From positions 1 to 64,000 of the forward strand of contig NZ_MVHU01000024.1 of assembly GCF_002086285.1 (NCBI RefSeq): a DNA stretch of 64,000 nt. Direction: 5' to 3'. The notes beneath the pieces are model-generated. The model did not search any database. It worked only from the letters and a program-made list of their open reading frames with translations, and was not told the DNA's origin. Below, piece after piece: positions 20,048-29,448 of this stretch. The position numbers and the translations under genes are program-made. Each line of letters opens with the position of its first letter. Position 1 is the stretch's first letter. The DNA is from Mycolicibacter kumamotonensis (GTDB lineage: Bacteria; Actinomycetota; Actinomycetes; Mycobacteriales; Mycobacteriaceae).

Positions 20048-21172
20048 GTGCGCTCCACCCTGGCCCGGCTGCTCTGGCTGTGCTCGGTATTGGCCGCCGG
20101 CTGCGCCCCGTGCTCGGTCCCGGTGGCGGCGCCGGGACTGGCCTATCTCGGTCAGATCCGACTGCCGCCGAATACCACGGTCGAGGGCACGACGGTGGGC
20201 GGTCTGTCAGGCATCAGTTACGACGCCGGCCGCGACTGTTACTACGTGATCAGCGATGACCGGTCGGCGCACGGGCCGGCCCGGTTCTACACCGTTCGGC
20301 TTTCGGTGTCCGATCGCGGCGTCGACGATGCGACGATCAGCGCCGTTCACCCGCTGCTGGACCCCGGCGGGCGGCCGTTCACGCCGCGATCCGTCGACGG
20401 TGCGCCGCCCGACCCGGAAGGTATCGCGTTCGACAGCGGCCGACAGCGGCTGTACTGGTCGTCGGAGGGCGAGCGGATCACCGGCGGCCCGCACGGTCGG
20501 GTGCTGGCCGATCCCTGGGTCAGGATCGCCGGCCTCGACGGCAGCTACCTCGGTGAGTTCGCCTTGCCCCCGCAGCTGGCGATGTCGGCACAGCGCACCG
20601 GGCCCCGCCGCAACAAGGCCCTCGAGGGCCTCACCGTGACCGCCGACGGCCGGTCGCTGTTCGCAGCGATGGAGGGGCCCGGCTACGACGACGGCGCCCT
20701 GCCCGACCAGGCGCACGGCGCGCTGACCCGCGTCACCGTCTATCGCCTGGACGCCGGCGGGAACCCCGGCGCCCCGGCCGCCCAGTACGCCTATCCGCTG
20801 GAGCCGGCGACCCCGCCCGCCGACACCAACGGCCTCACCGACCTGGTGGCGCTGTCGGACACCGCGTTTTTGGTGATCGAGCGGGCGTATGGCACCCGCC
20901 CGACCGTGCGGCTGTTTCGGGCCGAGATCGGTGACGCCACCGATGTGCTCGGTGTGCCCGCACTGACCGGGCACGCCGTGACCCCGATGACCAAAACACT
21001 GCTCGCCGACCTGACCGCCACGCCGGGTCTGGACCCGCTGGACAACATCGAGGGGATCACCCTGGGGCCGCGACTGCCCGACGGCCGGCAAACGGTGGTG
21101 CTGGTCAGCGACGACAACTTCGCACCGAGCCAGGTGACCCAGTTCCTGGCGTTCGCGATGCCCGGGCCCTGA
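20048..21172 (+). CDS. Esterase-like-activity-of-phytase family lipoprotein
   Basis: This 374-aa protein begins with a signal peptide ending in a lipobox-like VLAAGC (Cys about residue 19), so it is probably lipid-anchored. The rest matches the beta-propeller-like phytase-esterase family (PF13449 type): GGLSGISYDAGRDCYYVISDDRS, PDPEGIAFDSGRQRLYWSSEGE, RRNKALEGLTVTADGRSLFAAMEG and the closing DNIEGITLGPRL, VLVSDDNF. The acidic D-N/P-E-G-I motifs are likely metal ligands. The substrate is unknown; phosphoesters are a reasonable guess from the family name only. The GTG start has a -10-like TTAAAT six bases upstream, consistent with a leaderless mRNA. Confidence 0.82.
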   Translation: MRSTLARLLWLCSVLAAGCAPCSVPVAAPGLAYLGQIRLPPNTTVEGTTVGGLSGISYDAGRDCYYVISDDRSAHGPARFYTVRLSVSDRGVDDATISAVHPLLDPGGRPFTPRSVDGAPPDPEGIAFDSGRQRLYWSSEGERITGGPHGRVLADPWVRIAGLDGSYLGEFALPPQLAMSAQRTGPRRNKALEGLTVTADGRSLFAAMEGPGYDDGALPDQAHGALTRVTVYRLDAGGNPGAPAAQYAYPLEPATPPADTNGLTDLVALSDTAFLVIERAYGTRPTVRLFRAEIGDATDVLGVPALTGHAVTPMTKTLLADLTATPGLDPLDNIEGITLGPRLPDGRQTVVLVSDDNFAPSQVTQFLAFAMPGP

Positions 21173-21335
21173 CCCGCCCGGGCGGACCTGCGGAGACCGA
21201 AGCCCCCCGATGTCAGCCGGTTCCGCTTGTTAGTGACGAATCCGGGTAACGAAAAGAGTCGGCTTCAACAATGCCCTGCTAGCGTTAGCGCAATGCGGTA
21301 CGACTGCGGTTCAGTGACGAGGCTGAGATCGCGCG

Positions 21336-22022
21336 TTGGCTGAATCCACCGACCGGCGCGCCGATGCCACGCGCCAGCAGATCATTCGCGCCGCTGCGCA
21401 TCAGTTCGCTCAGCGGCCTTATCACGACGTCGGCCTTGACGACATCCTCGCCGAAGCGGAATTGACCAAGGGCGCAATGTATTTCCATTTCCGCTCCAAG
21501 CATGCGCTGGCTTTGGCGGTTATCGACGAACAATTGGCCAGGGCCGGGGCGGCGGTCCAGGCGCTGGTCGACCGGAATCTCTCCGGCCTGGAGACCCTGA
21601 TCGACGTCGGTTTCCTGATGGCGGTGGAAGACATCTGCCAGGACCCCGCGCGGGCGGTGCTGCATCTGTTGCCGGTGGTCGGCCGAGCCGAGGGCCTGCA
21701 GACCACGGTGCTCAACAACGCGGTCCAGGCGCTCAGCGTGGTCGCCGAACGGGCGATCGCCGAAGGCGATGTCGTCGACGCGGACCCGCAGGACGTCGCC
21801 CGGGTGATGATGACGCTGTACCTGGGTTTGCGCCAAGCCAGCAACCTCGACGAACCCGAACAGTTCCTGCGCCAGATCGAGCGGGCCCTGATCGTCGTGC
21901 TCCCCGGCCTCGTGCCCGCCGACCGGATCGACTATTTCCTGCAGTTCCTCCGGCGACGCACCGCGCTGGCCGTCAAGACCACGTCGGCGACCTCCACTGC
22001 GGCCGGAGACCGGGTGGGCTGA
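21336..22022 (+). CDS. TetR-family regulator 1 (butyrolactone-receptor-like HTH)
   Basis: This 228-aa protein has an N-terminal TetR HTH: ATRQQIIRAAAHQF, VGLDDILAEAELTKGAMYFHFRSKHALALAVIDEQ. The TKGAxYFHFxSKxALA form is typical of gamma-butyrolactone-receptor-like TetRs of actinobacteria, but the ligand domain gives no ligand clue. The TTG start was chosen because no ATG/GTG fits the HTH. The stop TGA shares a base with the ATG of the next TetR gene (TGATG), so the two are translationally coupled. Confidence 0.88.
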   Translation: MAESTDRRADATRQQIIRAAAHQFAQRPYHDVGLDDILAEAELTKGAMYFHFRSKHALALAVIDEQLARAGAAVQALVDRNLSGLETLIDVGFLMAVEDICQDPARAVLHLLPVVGRAEGLQTTVLNNAVQALSVVAERAIAEGDVVDADPQDVARVMMTLYLGLRQASNLDEPEQFLRQIERALIVVLPGLVPADRIDYFLQFLRRRTALAVKTTSATSTAAGDRVG

Positions 22023-22699
22023 TGGCACGTCAGCTTCGATCCGAGGCGACCCGGCGCAAACTGCTCGACGCCGCCATCGATGTGTTCGGCGAGGTCGGCT
22101 ACGTCGCCGCGGGGCGAACCGCGATCATCGAGCGGGCCGGGGTGACCAAGGGTGCGCTGTATCACCACTTCGATTCGATGGAATCGCTGGTGACGGCCAT
22201 CATCGAGGGCGGATTCGCCACGATGCTGGACACCTTCCGGGGCATGTGCCAGCCGTCCTCGCCCGCGCTGGAAGGCATGATCCACGGCATGTTCGCCGTC
22301 ACCGCGGTATTGGCGACCGACAAGGAGGCACGCGCCGCGGGCCACTTGGTCTTCGCTCTGTCGGAATCCAACGATCTCGGTGGTGATGTCGCCGCGCAGT
22401 GGGCGGCCGCGGTGACCGCCCAGACCGCACGTGCGATCGCCGAGGGCGATCTGCGCGAGGACCTCGACCCCGGGCAGGCCGCCGAGTCGATCACCGGAGC
22501 CATGCTCGGCACCTGGCTGCTGTCGCGCTCAGGCGACAGTGTGGGGCGGCTGACCCGGATGTGGGAGATGCTGCTGCCGGCGATCGTAGCGGCGGATTCG
22601 CTGTCGTATTTCGGGCAATTCCTGGCCCGCGAGGCCCTGCGTTATCAGGCCAGTCCCGGCGCGGACGGCGGCGGGGCGGACCCAGCCGTCGAGCGCTGA
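22022..22699 (+). CDS. TetR-family regulator 2
   Basis: This 225-aa protein has an HTH at residues about 8-55: ATRRKLLDAAIDVFGEVGY, TAIIERAGVTKGALYHHFDSMESLVTAIIE. The C-terminal half is helical with no recognised ligand signature. It overlaps the upstream TetR gene by one base. The two are only distantly similar outside the HTH, but both end in a related helix (ADSLSYFGQFL here, ADRIDYFLQFL upstream). This suggests an old tandem duplication and perhaps heterodimers (inference). No metabolic gene follows in the operon, so the regulon lies elsewhere or is divergent. Confidence 0.88.
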   Translation: MARQLRSEATRRKLLDAAIDVFGEVGYVAAGRTAIIERAGVTKGALYHHFDSMESLVTAIIEGGFATMLDTFRGMCQPSSPALEGMIHGMFAVTAVLATDKEARAAGHLVFALSESNDLGGDVAAQWAAAVTAQTARAIAEGDLREDLDPGQAAESITGAMLGTWLLSRSGDSVGRLTRMWEMLLPAIVAADSLSYFGQFLAREALRYQASPGADGGGADPAVER

Positions 22700-22703
22700 G
22701 GCG

Positions 22704-23108
22704 TTACCGCTCGTCTAGCCACAGCTGTTCGGTGAGGTCCTGGAACGTCGCCAGCGCAACCCGGTCGTCGGCGCGTTCCAGTGCCGACTTGCTCATCAAC
22801 GCCCGCACCGTTGATCCGTCCCGATGTTCCAGGGAGACAACGAGATTGGCCAACGAGTGCATCACCGACAAAGCGGACTCCTCGGCGGGCGGGACGTCGC
22901 CGAAGATCTGCCGGAACTCCAGCGCCAGCACCTCTTCCTGGGTGTAGCCCAGCATGCCGGCGAAGCCGGTGTTGGCGAATAAGATGGTGCCGTCGTCGGC
23001 GATCGCGAGCACCGGCACCGGGATCCGTTCGAGGGCGACCAGGGCCGGCAACTGCCGCAGTGTCTCCATCGGGGTCTGGGGGGTGTGCGCGTTGCGCCGT
23101 CGCTCCAT
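22704..23108 (-). CDS. Single PAS-domain protein
   Basis: This 134-aa protein is almost entirely one PAS domain: PVPVLAIADDGTILFANTGFAGMLGYTQEEVLALEFRQIF, then VVSLEHRDGSTVRALMSKSALE and ALATFQDLTEQ. There is no kinase, HTH or cyclase output domain, so it would act by binding a partner or a ligand. Its 3' end is 4 bases from the convergent TetR gene. The GGDEF-EAL gene lies upstream on the same strand, about 380 bases away. Confidence 0.8.
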   Translation of the reverse strand: MERRRNAHTPQTPMETLRQLPALVALERIPVPVLAIADDGTILFANTGFAGMLGYTQEEVLALEFRQIFGDVPPAEESALSVMHSLANLVVSLEHRDGSTVRALMSKSALERADDRVALATFQDLTEQLWLDER

Positions 23109-23487
23109 GACTCTGATTATGACGGGCCGGGCCCGCCACGCGGGTGTCCTTCCCCGGTGCCGGAGAGTCGGCGGTCACGAACGGCAACCCCTGACATCAC
23201 CTCTTGCTAACGAACAGTCTTGTAAGGATTGGACGTCATCCGAAAGGTATGTATTATCTCCGTTTATGCGAGGGACTGGTTTGCACGGCGGGGGCGCGCT
23301 GCAGCGTGCGTCGTGGCCGGCGCCGGTGAGTTCCTCCCAAAGCTTCGCCCGGGGCACCTCGAGGGGTCCGCGCCGCCGAATGCCGCCGCACGCCGAGCCG
23401 CGTTGGTGCACCGCACCGACTGCTGAGCTCGCCGGCAGGCAAACGGGGGTGCGGTTGTGTGCCGGTTTGTACCGGGCGATGTTCTTG
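23109..23487. other. Intergenic region without a supported gene
   Basis: The area around 23200-23275 is less GC-rich than its surroundings (TAACGAACAG, TATGTATTATC) and could hold the promoter of the PAS gene. The remaining short frames are Arg/Pro/Ala-rich with no RBS or recognisable domain. No RNA gene or repeat was recognised. Confidence 0.45.
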
Positions 23488-25425
23488 TCAGATCACCAGC
23501 GCCTGGCTGTCGGCCAGGAAAGGCATCGCCATCCAGCGCGACGCCAGCATTGATTCGGCGGCGGGACCCGGTACCGGGCGCGAGAACAGGAATCCCTGCG
23601 CCCGGTGACAGCCGTGCCGCATCAAGGTGAGCGCGGCCGCTGAGGTTTCCACTCCCTCGGCGACGACCTGCAGGCCGAATGCCTCGGCGAGGGCGATGAT
23701 CGCTCGTACGATGGCGAGATCGCCTGGGTTGACGCCCAATTCACGCACGAACACGGTATCGATCTTCAAGGTGTCGACGGGCAGGTCCTTCAGGTGCGAC
23801 AGCACCGCATAACCGGTGCCGAAGTCGTCGATCGCGATCTGCACGCCGGCTTCGCGCAGTTCGGCCAGGGTGCGCCGGGTGGTCTCGATGTTCTGCACCA
23901 CCGCGCGCTCGGTGATCTCCAGGCACAGCGAGCCCGGCCGCAGGCCGAACTCGTCGACGGTGTCCACCACGTTCTGAACGAATCCACGAGCGGCCAACTG
24001 CACCGGGGACACGTTGATGCGCAAGGTGGCGTTGGTCCGGACGCCGTTGGCCTGCCACGAGCTGAATTCCGCGCACGCACTGCGCATCACCCACCGGCCC
24101 AGATCGTCGGCCAGGTTCGCCGATTCGGCGATACTGATGAACGAGCCGGGCAGCAACAGCCCCCGGGTCGGATGCCGCCAACGCACGAGCGCCTCGACCG
24201 CCACGATCGCCCCGCTCCACAGGTCGACCTCGGGTTGGTAGTACAGCAGCAGTGACTCGTCGTCGATCTTGCCCTGCAAGTGCAGCTCGATGTCCTTGCG
24301 GAACAAGCTTTTCAGGGACATGTCGTCGGTGGAGCTGACGGTCTGGTTGCCGCCGCCGCGTTTGGCGGCCAGCACCGCCTCGTCGGCCCGGTGCAGCAGT
24401 CCCGCGCTGGTGTCCTCGCCGGGCAACCCCACCGTCACACCCACGCTGACCGTGCTGGTGACGGTGTGGCCCTGAATCTCCACCTTGTCGCGCAGCGCGG
24501 CCTGCAGTCGGTCGGCGAAGGTCTCCGCGCTGGCCATCGACATCGGCCAGTCCGGGATGACGACGAACTCGTCGCCACCGATGCGGGCCGTCATGGTCCG
24601 GCTCCCGGCGTACGCCCGCAGCCGGCGGGCGAAGTCCTGGATGAACCAGTCGCCGGCGGAGTGCCCGAGAAAGTCGTTGATCGGCTTGAGCCGGTCCAGG
24701 TCGATGTAGAAGACTCCGACCGGGCCGGGGCTGCCCGCGACGAGCCGATCGGAGAGGTGGGCGACCAGTGCGCGCCGGTTGTGCAGGCCGGTCAGGTCGT
24801 CGTGGTCGGCCAGATAGCGCAGCCGTTCCTCGGCGACGACCCGGGCCTGCAACTGTGCGAACAGCGACGCGATCGCTTCGATGGTGTTGAGCTCCTCGGG
24901 GCGCCACTTGGGCCGCCGGAATTTGACCAGGCCGAGCATCCCGGTGGTCACCGGCCCGGAGATCAGCGGAGCGGTGGCCACCGACAGCGACTCGATGGCG
25001 TGATCCCTGCCCATCTGGCGCACATAGCCGGACTCGGCCGGCTCCGGCCGGATGATGGCGACCTGCTTGCCGTGCGCGCAGGTGGTGAAGACCGGATCGG
25101 CGGTGGTGAACGACACCACCGCCAGCGGATCGGGTTCCGGCGGATCGGTGCGGGGCGGCCACTCGGCTACCAGCTTGGAGGCCCTGATCTCATGGTCGTT
25201 GTGGCGCAGGAATCCGGCGTCGACGTTGAGCTGCTCCACCAGCGTCTGCAGCACCCGCTCGCTGACCGCCGGCGCCGAGGACGGTGTGGTGGCCATCAGC
25301 TGGGCGGCGATCGAGGTGACCAGCGCCAATCTATCCGCCACGATGTCCTTCCCCCGAAGACCGCCGGCCCCGTGCCGTGCCGCGGGAGGCCTGGGCTCGC
25401 TTCGGGCCGATGCCGTCATGAGCAT
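23488..25425 (-). CDS. GAF-GGDEF-EAL cyclic-di-GMP turnover enzyme
   Basis: The 645-aa protein resembles mycobacterial Rv1354c/MSDGC-1 proteins. A GAF-like domain spans residues ~25-190. A GGDEF domain spans ~200-365 with DHDDLTGLHNRRAL and an intact RIGGDEFVV active site. An EAL domain spans ~385-635 with AVEALVRW, ITERAVVQN, IDDFGTGYAVLSHLKDL, DTLKID and AEGVET, the residues needed for phosphodiesterase activity. It should therefore both make and degrade c-di-GMP. The inhibitory I-site RxxD, expected just before GGDEF, reads GSRT and is lost, so product inhibition is probably absent. No membrane helices were seen, so it is cytosolic. The start is uncertain (ATG 25425 or 25419; no clear RBS). 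Confidence 0.92.
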   Translation of the reverse strand: MLMTASARSEPRPPAARHGAGGLRGKDIVADRLALVTSIAAQLMATTPSSAPAVSERVLQTLVEQLNVDAGFLRHNDHEIRASKLVAEWPPRTDPPEPDPLAVVSFTTADPVFTTCAHGKQVAIIRPEPAESGYVRQMGRDHAIESLSVATAPLISGPVTTGMLGLVKFRRPKWRPEELNTIEAIASLFAQLQARVVAEERLRYLADHDDLTGLHNRRALVAHLSDRLVAGSPGPVGVFYIDLDRLKPINDFLGHSAGDWFIQDFARRLRAYAGSRTMTARIGGDEFVVIPDWPMSMASAETFADRLQAALRDKVEIQGHTVTSTVSVGVTVGLPGEDTSAGLLHRADEAVLAAKRGGGNQTVSSTDDMSLKSLFRKDIELHLQGKIDDESLLLYYQPEVDLWSGAIVAVEALVRWRHPTRGLLLPGSFISIAESANLADDLGRWVMRSACAEFSSWQANGVRTNATLRINVSPVQLAARGFVQNVVDTVDEFGLRPGSLCLEITERAVVQNIETTRRTLAELREAGVQIAIDDFGTGYAVLSHLKDLPVDTLKIDTVFVRELGVNPGDLAIVRAIIALAEAFGLQVVAEGVETSAAALTLMRHGCHRAQGFLFSRPVPGPAAESMLASRWMAMPFLADSQALVI

Positions 25426-25513
25426 ATTCGAAAAACCGATCGGGCCGGAAACTTCTCCGCCGAATTCCCGCTGGTCCGGTGGCGCCGAACCGCCGCTCAG
25501 CGCGTGAACGGCG

Positions 25514-25963
25514 CTAGTGGACCGGTCCTGCCAGAGCGGTGTCGGCCAGGAAGCGGCGCAGCACCTCGACCGCCTCGGTGAGCGTCTGTCGGTCTTCGGC
25601 GGAGAGACGGTCCAGCTCCGGATCGATCGCCGCGGCCCTGTCCCGGCGAACCTGGTCCAGCGTGAGCACCCCCTTCTCGGTGATCCGGATCAGCACCGCG
25701 CGGGCGTCCTGCGGGTCGGGCGTGCGAGTGGTCAGGCCGGCGTCCTCGAGCCGGCGCACCTGGGTGGTCATCGTCGGCTGCGAGCAGTGGTCGACCGCGG
25801 CCAACTCCGAGATGCGGGCCTCGTCCAGATCCTCGATGGTCGACAGCAGTCTGGCCTGCGCACCGGGGATCGGCAGGGAGACCCGCTGGGTGGCCAGCCG
25901 GTTGAGCCGGGCGACGACGCTGAGGAGATCTGCTCCCAGGCTGACGTGGACGGGGGCTGCCAT
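25514..25963 (-). CDS. MarR-family transcriptional regulator (Rv2327-like)
   Basis: This 149-aa winged-helix protein has [39 protein letters not shown] as the HTH, then the wing [17 protein letters not shown] cysteine in the recognition region (DHCSQPT) could be redox sensitive (inference). The ATG at 25963 gives a normal MarR length. An ATG at 26002 adds 13 residues. It is divergent from the ECF transporter operon with a 92-base gap, an arrangement I recall from M. tuberculosis (Rv2327/Rv2326c), so it is a candidate regulator of that importer. Confidence 0.88.
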   Translation of the reverse strand: MAAPVHVSLGADLLSVVARLNRLATQRVSLPIPGAQARLLSTIEDLDEARISELAAVDHCSQPTMTTQVRRLEDAGLTTRTPDPQDARAVLIRITEKGVLTLDQVRRDRAAAIDPELDRLSAEDRQTLTEAVEVLRRFLADTALAGPVH

Positions 25964-26055
25964 CGCGCGAGTATTGCACAACGGTGGACCGAAGTGGATC
26001 AACTCGGTCGGCGGAGCGTTCGGGTGCCGTCCGGTCCGGCTGGCAGAATCGACGG

Positions 26056-28101
26056 GTGACGAAGACCGGCCAGGGCCCCACCCGAGTCCGGGCTCGGTCT
26101 ATGCAACCCGTCGAGATCGCGCAGGCCGCGGTGATGGCGGCGCTGTGCGCCGCCACGGCGATCATCGCCGTGGTGGTGCCCTTCGCCGGCGGGTTGGCGC
26201 TGTTGGGCACGGTGCCGATGGGCCTGCTGGCCTTCCGCTACTGGATCCGGGTGCTGATCGCCGCCACGGTGGCCGCGGCGACCATCGCCTTCCTGATCGC
26301 CGGTATGGGCGGCTTCATGACGGTGGTGAACTGCGCCTACATCGGGGGGCTGACCGGCGTCATCAAACGCCACCGCCGGGGTCTGCCGACCGTGATCGTC
26401 GCCTCCGCAGTGGCCGGCGGGATCTTCGGCGCCGGGGTGGTGGCGTCGCTGGCCGTGCTGTCGCGGCTGCGTCACCTGATCTTCGATGCGATCACCGCCA
26501 ATGTGCACGGCGTCGCGGCCGCCCTGGCCAAGGTGCCGCTGCCGGAGTTCCAACGGGCCGCCGCGGATCTGACCGGGTTTCTTTCCGTGTTGCTGCGCTT
26601 TTGGCAGTGGCTGCTGCTGGCCCAGACGACGGTCGGCATCATGATCGTCTCGCTGCTGGGCTGGTGGGCGTTGTCGCGGGTGCTCGACCGGCTGCGCGGG
26701 GTGCCCGACGTGCACAAGCTGGAGCTACCCGCCGAGAGCGGCCCGGTCGCACCCGTCCCGGTGCGGCTGAACCAGGTGCGGTTCCGTTATCCGCAGACCC
26801 GACACGACGCCCTGGGGCCGGTGAGTCTGGAAGTGCAACCGGGCGAACACGTCGCGGTCACCGGCGCCAACGGGTCGGGTAAGACCACCTTGATGCTGCT
26901 GCTGGCCGGGCGTGCCCCCACCGCGGGCACCGTCGAGCGCCCCGGCGCGGTGGGCCTGGGCGCCCCCGGCGGCACCGCGGTGGTGATGCAGCACCCGGAG
27001 AGCCAGGTATTGGGCACCCGGGTCGCCGACGACGTGGTGTGGGGCCTGCCGCCGGGCACCACCACCGACATCGACCGCCTCTTGGGCGAGGTCGGCCTGT
27101 CCGGTTTCGCCGAGCGGGACACCGGCGGCCTGTCCGGCGGCGAGCTGCAGCGGCTGGCGGTGGCCGCGGCGCTGGCCCGCGAACCGGCACTGCTGATCGC
27201 CGACGAGGTCACCAGCATGGTCGACCCGCAGGGGCGCGAAGTTCTGCTGGGGGTGCTCTCGAGGCTTTCTGAGCGACACAGCACGTCCCTGGTGCACATC
27301 ACCCACTACAACGATGAGGTCGGCAGCGCCGACCGGACCATCGACTTGAGCGGCTCGCGCGACAACACCGCCATGGTGGAGACCGCCGCGGTGCCCGCCG
27401 CGCGGTCCGGTGGCGCCGCCCCCGGGGGACCCGCCGGCCCGCCGGTGCTGGAGCTGATCGCCGTCGGGCACGAATACGCCAGTGGCACCCCGTGGGCCAA
27501 GACCGCGCTGCGCGACATCAGCTTCACCGTCGACGAGGGCGACGGCCTGCTGATCCACGGCGGCAACGGCTCCGGCAAATCCACGCTGGCCTGGATCATG
27601 GCCGGCCTGACGACACCGACCGCCGGCAGCTGCCTGCTCGGGGGCCGGCCCGCCGATGAGCAGGTCGGGGCGGTCGCCTTGTCGTTCCAGGCGGCGCGGC
27701 TGCAGTTGATGCGCAGCCACGTCGGCCTGGAGGTGGCCTCGGCGGCCGGTTTCTCGCCGCACGATCACCACCGGGTGGAAGCCGCACTGGCGGCCGTCGG
27801 TCTGGATGCGGCGCTGGCAGGTCGGCGCATCGATCAACTCAGCGGCGGTCAGATGCGCCGGCTGGTGCTGGCCGGCTTGCTGGCCCGTTCACCGCGGGCG
27901 CTGATCCTCGACGAGCCGCTCGCCGGTCTGGACGCCGCCAGCCGGCACGGGCTGCTGCGGCTCCTGGAGGACCTGCGGCGCGAGACCGGCCTGACGGTGG
28001 TGGTCATCTCGCACGACTTCGCCGGGCTGGGGGAGTTGTGCCCCAGGACACTGCACCTGCGCAACGGCGTATTGGTGCCGGCACAAGCGGGTGCGGCATG
28101 A
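26056..28101 (+). CDS. Fused ECF-type transporter: S-component plus two ATPase domains (Rv2326c-like)
   Basis: This 681-aa protein has an N-terminal integral membrane S-component-like domain (residues ~15-220, about six hydrophobic segments, for example [20 protein letters not shown]). Two ABC ATPase domains follow. ATPase 1 (~235-450) has [17 protein letters not shown] and ALLIADEV. ATPase 2 (~475-680) has [17 protein letters not shown] and ALILDEP. This is substrate binding and both EcfA subunits in one polypeptide; EcfT is the next gene, overlapping as ATGA. A vitamin or metal substrate is likely but not identifiable. A CAGAAT -10 (26044-26049) six bases before the GTG suggests a leaderless mRNA. 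Divergent MarR gene upstream. Confidence 0.92.
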   Translation: MTKTGQGPTRVRARSMQPVEIAQAAVMAALCAATAIIAVVVPFAGGLALLGTVPMGLLAFRYWIRVLIAATVAAATIAFLIAGMGGFMTVVNCAYIGGLTGVIKRHRRGLPTVIVASAVAGGIFGAGVVASLAVLSRLRHLIFDAITANVHGVAAALAKVPLPEFQRAAADLTGFLSVLLRFWQWLLLAQTTVGIMIVSLLGWWALSRVLDRLRGVPDVHKLELPAESGPVAPVPVRLNQVRFRYPQTRHDALGPVSLEVQPGEHVAVTGANGSGKTTLMLLLAGRAPTAGTVERPGAVGLGAPGGTAVVMQHPESQVLGTRVADDVVWGLPPGTTTDIDRLLGEVGLSGFAERDTGGLSGGELQRLAVAAALAREPALLIADEVTSMVDPQGREVLLGVLSRLSERHSTSLVHITHYNDEVGSADRTIDLSGSRDNTAMVETAAVPAARSGGAAPGGPAGPPVLELIAVGHEYASGTPWAKTALRDISFTVDEGDGLLIHGGNGSGKSTLAWIMAGLTTPTAGSCLLGGRPADEQVGAVALSFQAARLQLMRSHVGLEVASAAGFSPHDHHRVEAALAAVGLDAALAGRRIDQLSGGQMRRLVLAGLLARSPRALILDEPLAGLDAASRHGLLRLLEDLRRETGLTVVVISHDFAGLGELCPRTLHLRNGVLVPAQAGAA

Positions 28102-28907
28102 CCAACGAGACGCGTCGAACGCCGCGGCCGGTGGTGCTGCTGCGCCCGGTGCCCGGCGACTCCGCCGTGCACCGATTGTGGGCCGGCACCAAGCTGATCG
28201 TCGTCTTCGGCATCTCGGTGCTGCTGACCTTCTACCCGGGTTGGGTGCCGATCGGTGCGGTGGCGGTGCTGGTGTTCACCGCGGCCGGCGTCGCCAAGAT
28301 TCCGCGGGGCGCGCTGCCGTCGGTGCCGCGCTGGCTGTGGGTGCTGCTGGTGGTCGGCGGTGCCACCGCCGCAATGGCCGGCGGCGAACCGGCCGGCCTG
28401 GGCGGACTGCTGAACTTCCTGCGGATCACCGCCCTGTCGATCGTGCTCCTCGGGCTGGGCGCGATGGTGTCGTGGACCACCAACGTCGCTGAGATCGCGC
28501 CCGCGGTAGCCACCTTGGGCCGTCCGCTGCGCCTGCTGCGAATCCCGGTGGACGAGTGGGCGGTTGCGCTGGCCTTGGCGTTGCGCGCCTTCCCGATGCT
28601 GATCGACGAGTTCCGGGTGCTCTACGCCGCCCGCAGGCTGCGGCCCAGGACGCGGCCGTGTACCCGCCGGGAGCGGCGCCGTCGCTGGGCGCGCGAGGCG
28701 ATCGACCTGCTCACCGCGGCCATCACCGTCACGCTGCGCCGCGCCGATGAGATGGGTGACGCGATCACCGCTCGCGGTGGTGTGGGCCAGATTTCGGCGT
28801 CACCGGCGCGCCCGAAGTTCGCCGACGCCCTGGCCCTGACCCTGGTCGCGGTGGTCTGCGGCGCGGCCCTCGCCCTCGAGCTGACGGTGCTCTCCACCAC
28901 CGCCTAG
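28098..28907 (+). CDS. ECF transporter T component (EcfT/CbiQ family)
   Basis: This 269-aa membrane protein has about five to six hydrophobic segments ([57 protein letters not shown]). It carries the EcfT coupling-helix Ala-Arg-Gly signatures, seen as [11 protein letters not shown] and the C-terminal DAITARGG. The start overlaps the stop of the ATPase gene (ATGA), so the two are translated together and should form one energy-coupling-factor importer. Confidence 0.9.
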   Translation: MTNETRRTPRPVVLLRPVPGDSAVHRLWAGTKLIVVFGISVLLTFYPGWVPIGAVAVLVFTAAGVAKIPRGALPSVPRWLWVLLVVGGATAAMAGGEPAGLGGLLNFLRITALSIVLLGLGAMVSWTTNVAEIAPAVATLGRPLRLLRIPVDEWAVALALALRAFPMLIDEFRVLYAARRLRPRTRPCTRRERRRRWAREAIDLLTAAITVTLRRADEMGDAITARGGVGQISASPARPKFADALALTLVAVVCGAALALELTVLSTTA

Positions 28908-29020
28908 CTTCCAGCGCCGGCCGCCTTGGCCGCCGTCTCCGCGAGATTGCACTCACGCAGGTTTTTCGCGCCGACATTTTCCAGCATGGCTGCAATCTGG
29001 GGCGGTAGTAAGTTAGCGCC

Positions 29021-29431
29021 ATGCCGCTGTTCGGAAAACGGAAGCGTCCCTCCGTCGATGCCAGCCCCTATGAGGCGCCGCCGATCGAAGACGCTCCGAC
29101 CGACAAGGTGGGTTCACTTCGGCCGTCGCCGTACCCGGACGCCTACGGCAGGCTCACCTCGGAAGACGTCCGCAACGTGCGGTTCGGCAAGCCCCGCACC
29201 GGAAGGCGCGGCTACGACGACCTGGAGGTCGACGCCTTTTTGGACCTGGTGGAAGTCGAACTCGAGGAACCCCGGTCGCCGCCGGGAACCGTCGAGGACG
29301 GACTGCGTCCCGAGGACGTCGACACCTGGGTCTTCTCCAAGCCGCCCCTGGGAAAGCGTGGCTACAACGAAGAACAGGTCGACGCGTTTCTGCAGCGCAT
29401 CGCCGCGGAACTGCGGCATCGCGCCACCTAG
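29021..29431 (+). CDS. Small protein with two tandem DivIVA-type motifs
   Basis: This 136-aa protein contains the DivIVA N-terminal lipid-binding-type motif twice: [29 protein letters not shown] (residues ~54-83) and [29 protein letters not shown] (~103-131). Both keep the F-x-K/KP-x-G-x-RGY-x-VD-FL core seen in Wag31/DivIVA and related DivIVA-domain proteins. The long coiled coil of Wag31 is missing, and the N-terminus is basic (FGKRKRPS). It may recruit to curved membrane at poles or septa (inference). It is followed by the convergent uspC gene. Confidence 0.8.
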   Translation: MPLFGKRKRPSVDASPYEAPPIEDAPTDKVGSLRPSPYPDAYGRLTSEDVRNVRFGKPRTGRRGYDDLEVDAFLDLVEVELEEPRSPPGTVEDGLRPEDVDTWVFSKPPLGKRGYNEEQVDAFLQRIAAELRHRAT

Positions 29432-29448
29432 AGAAACGGCGGCGTGCG

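Noticed and set aside
23229..23553. Short forward frames before the GGDEF-EAL gene
   Set aside because: They are Arg/Pro/Ala-rich with no RBS or domain and overlap the 3' end of a convincing gene.
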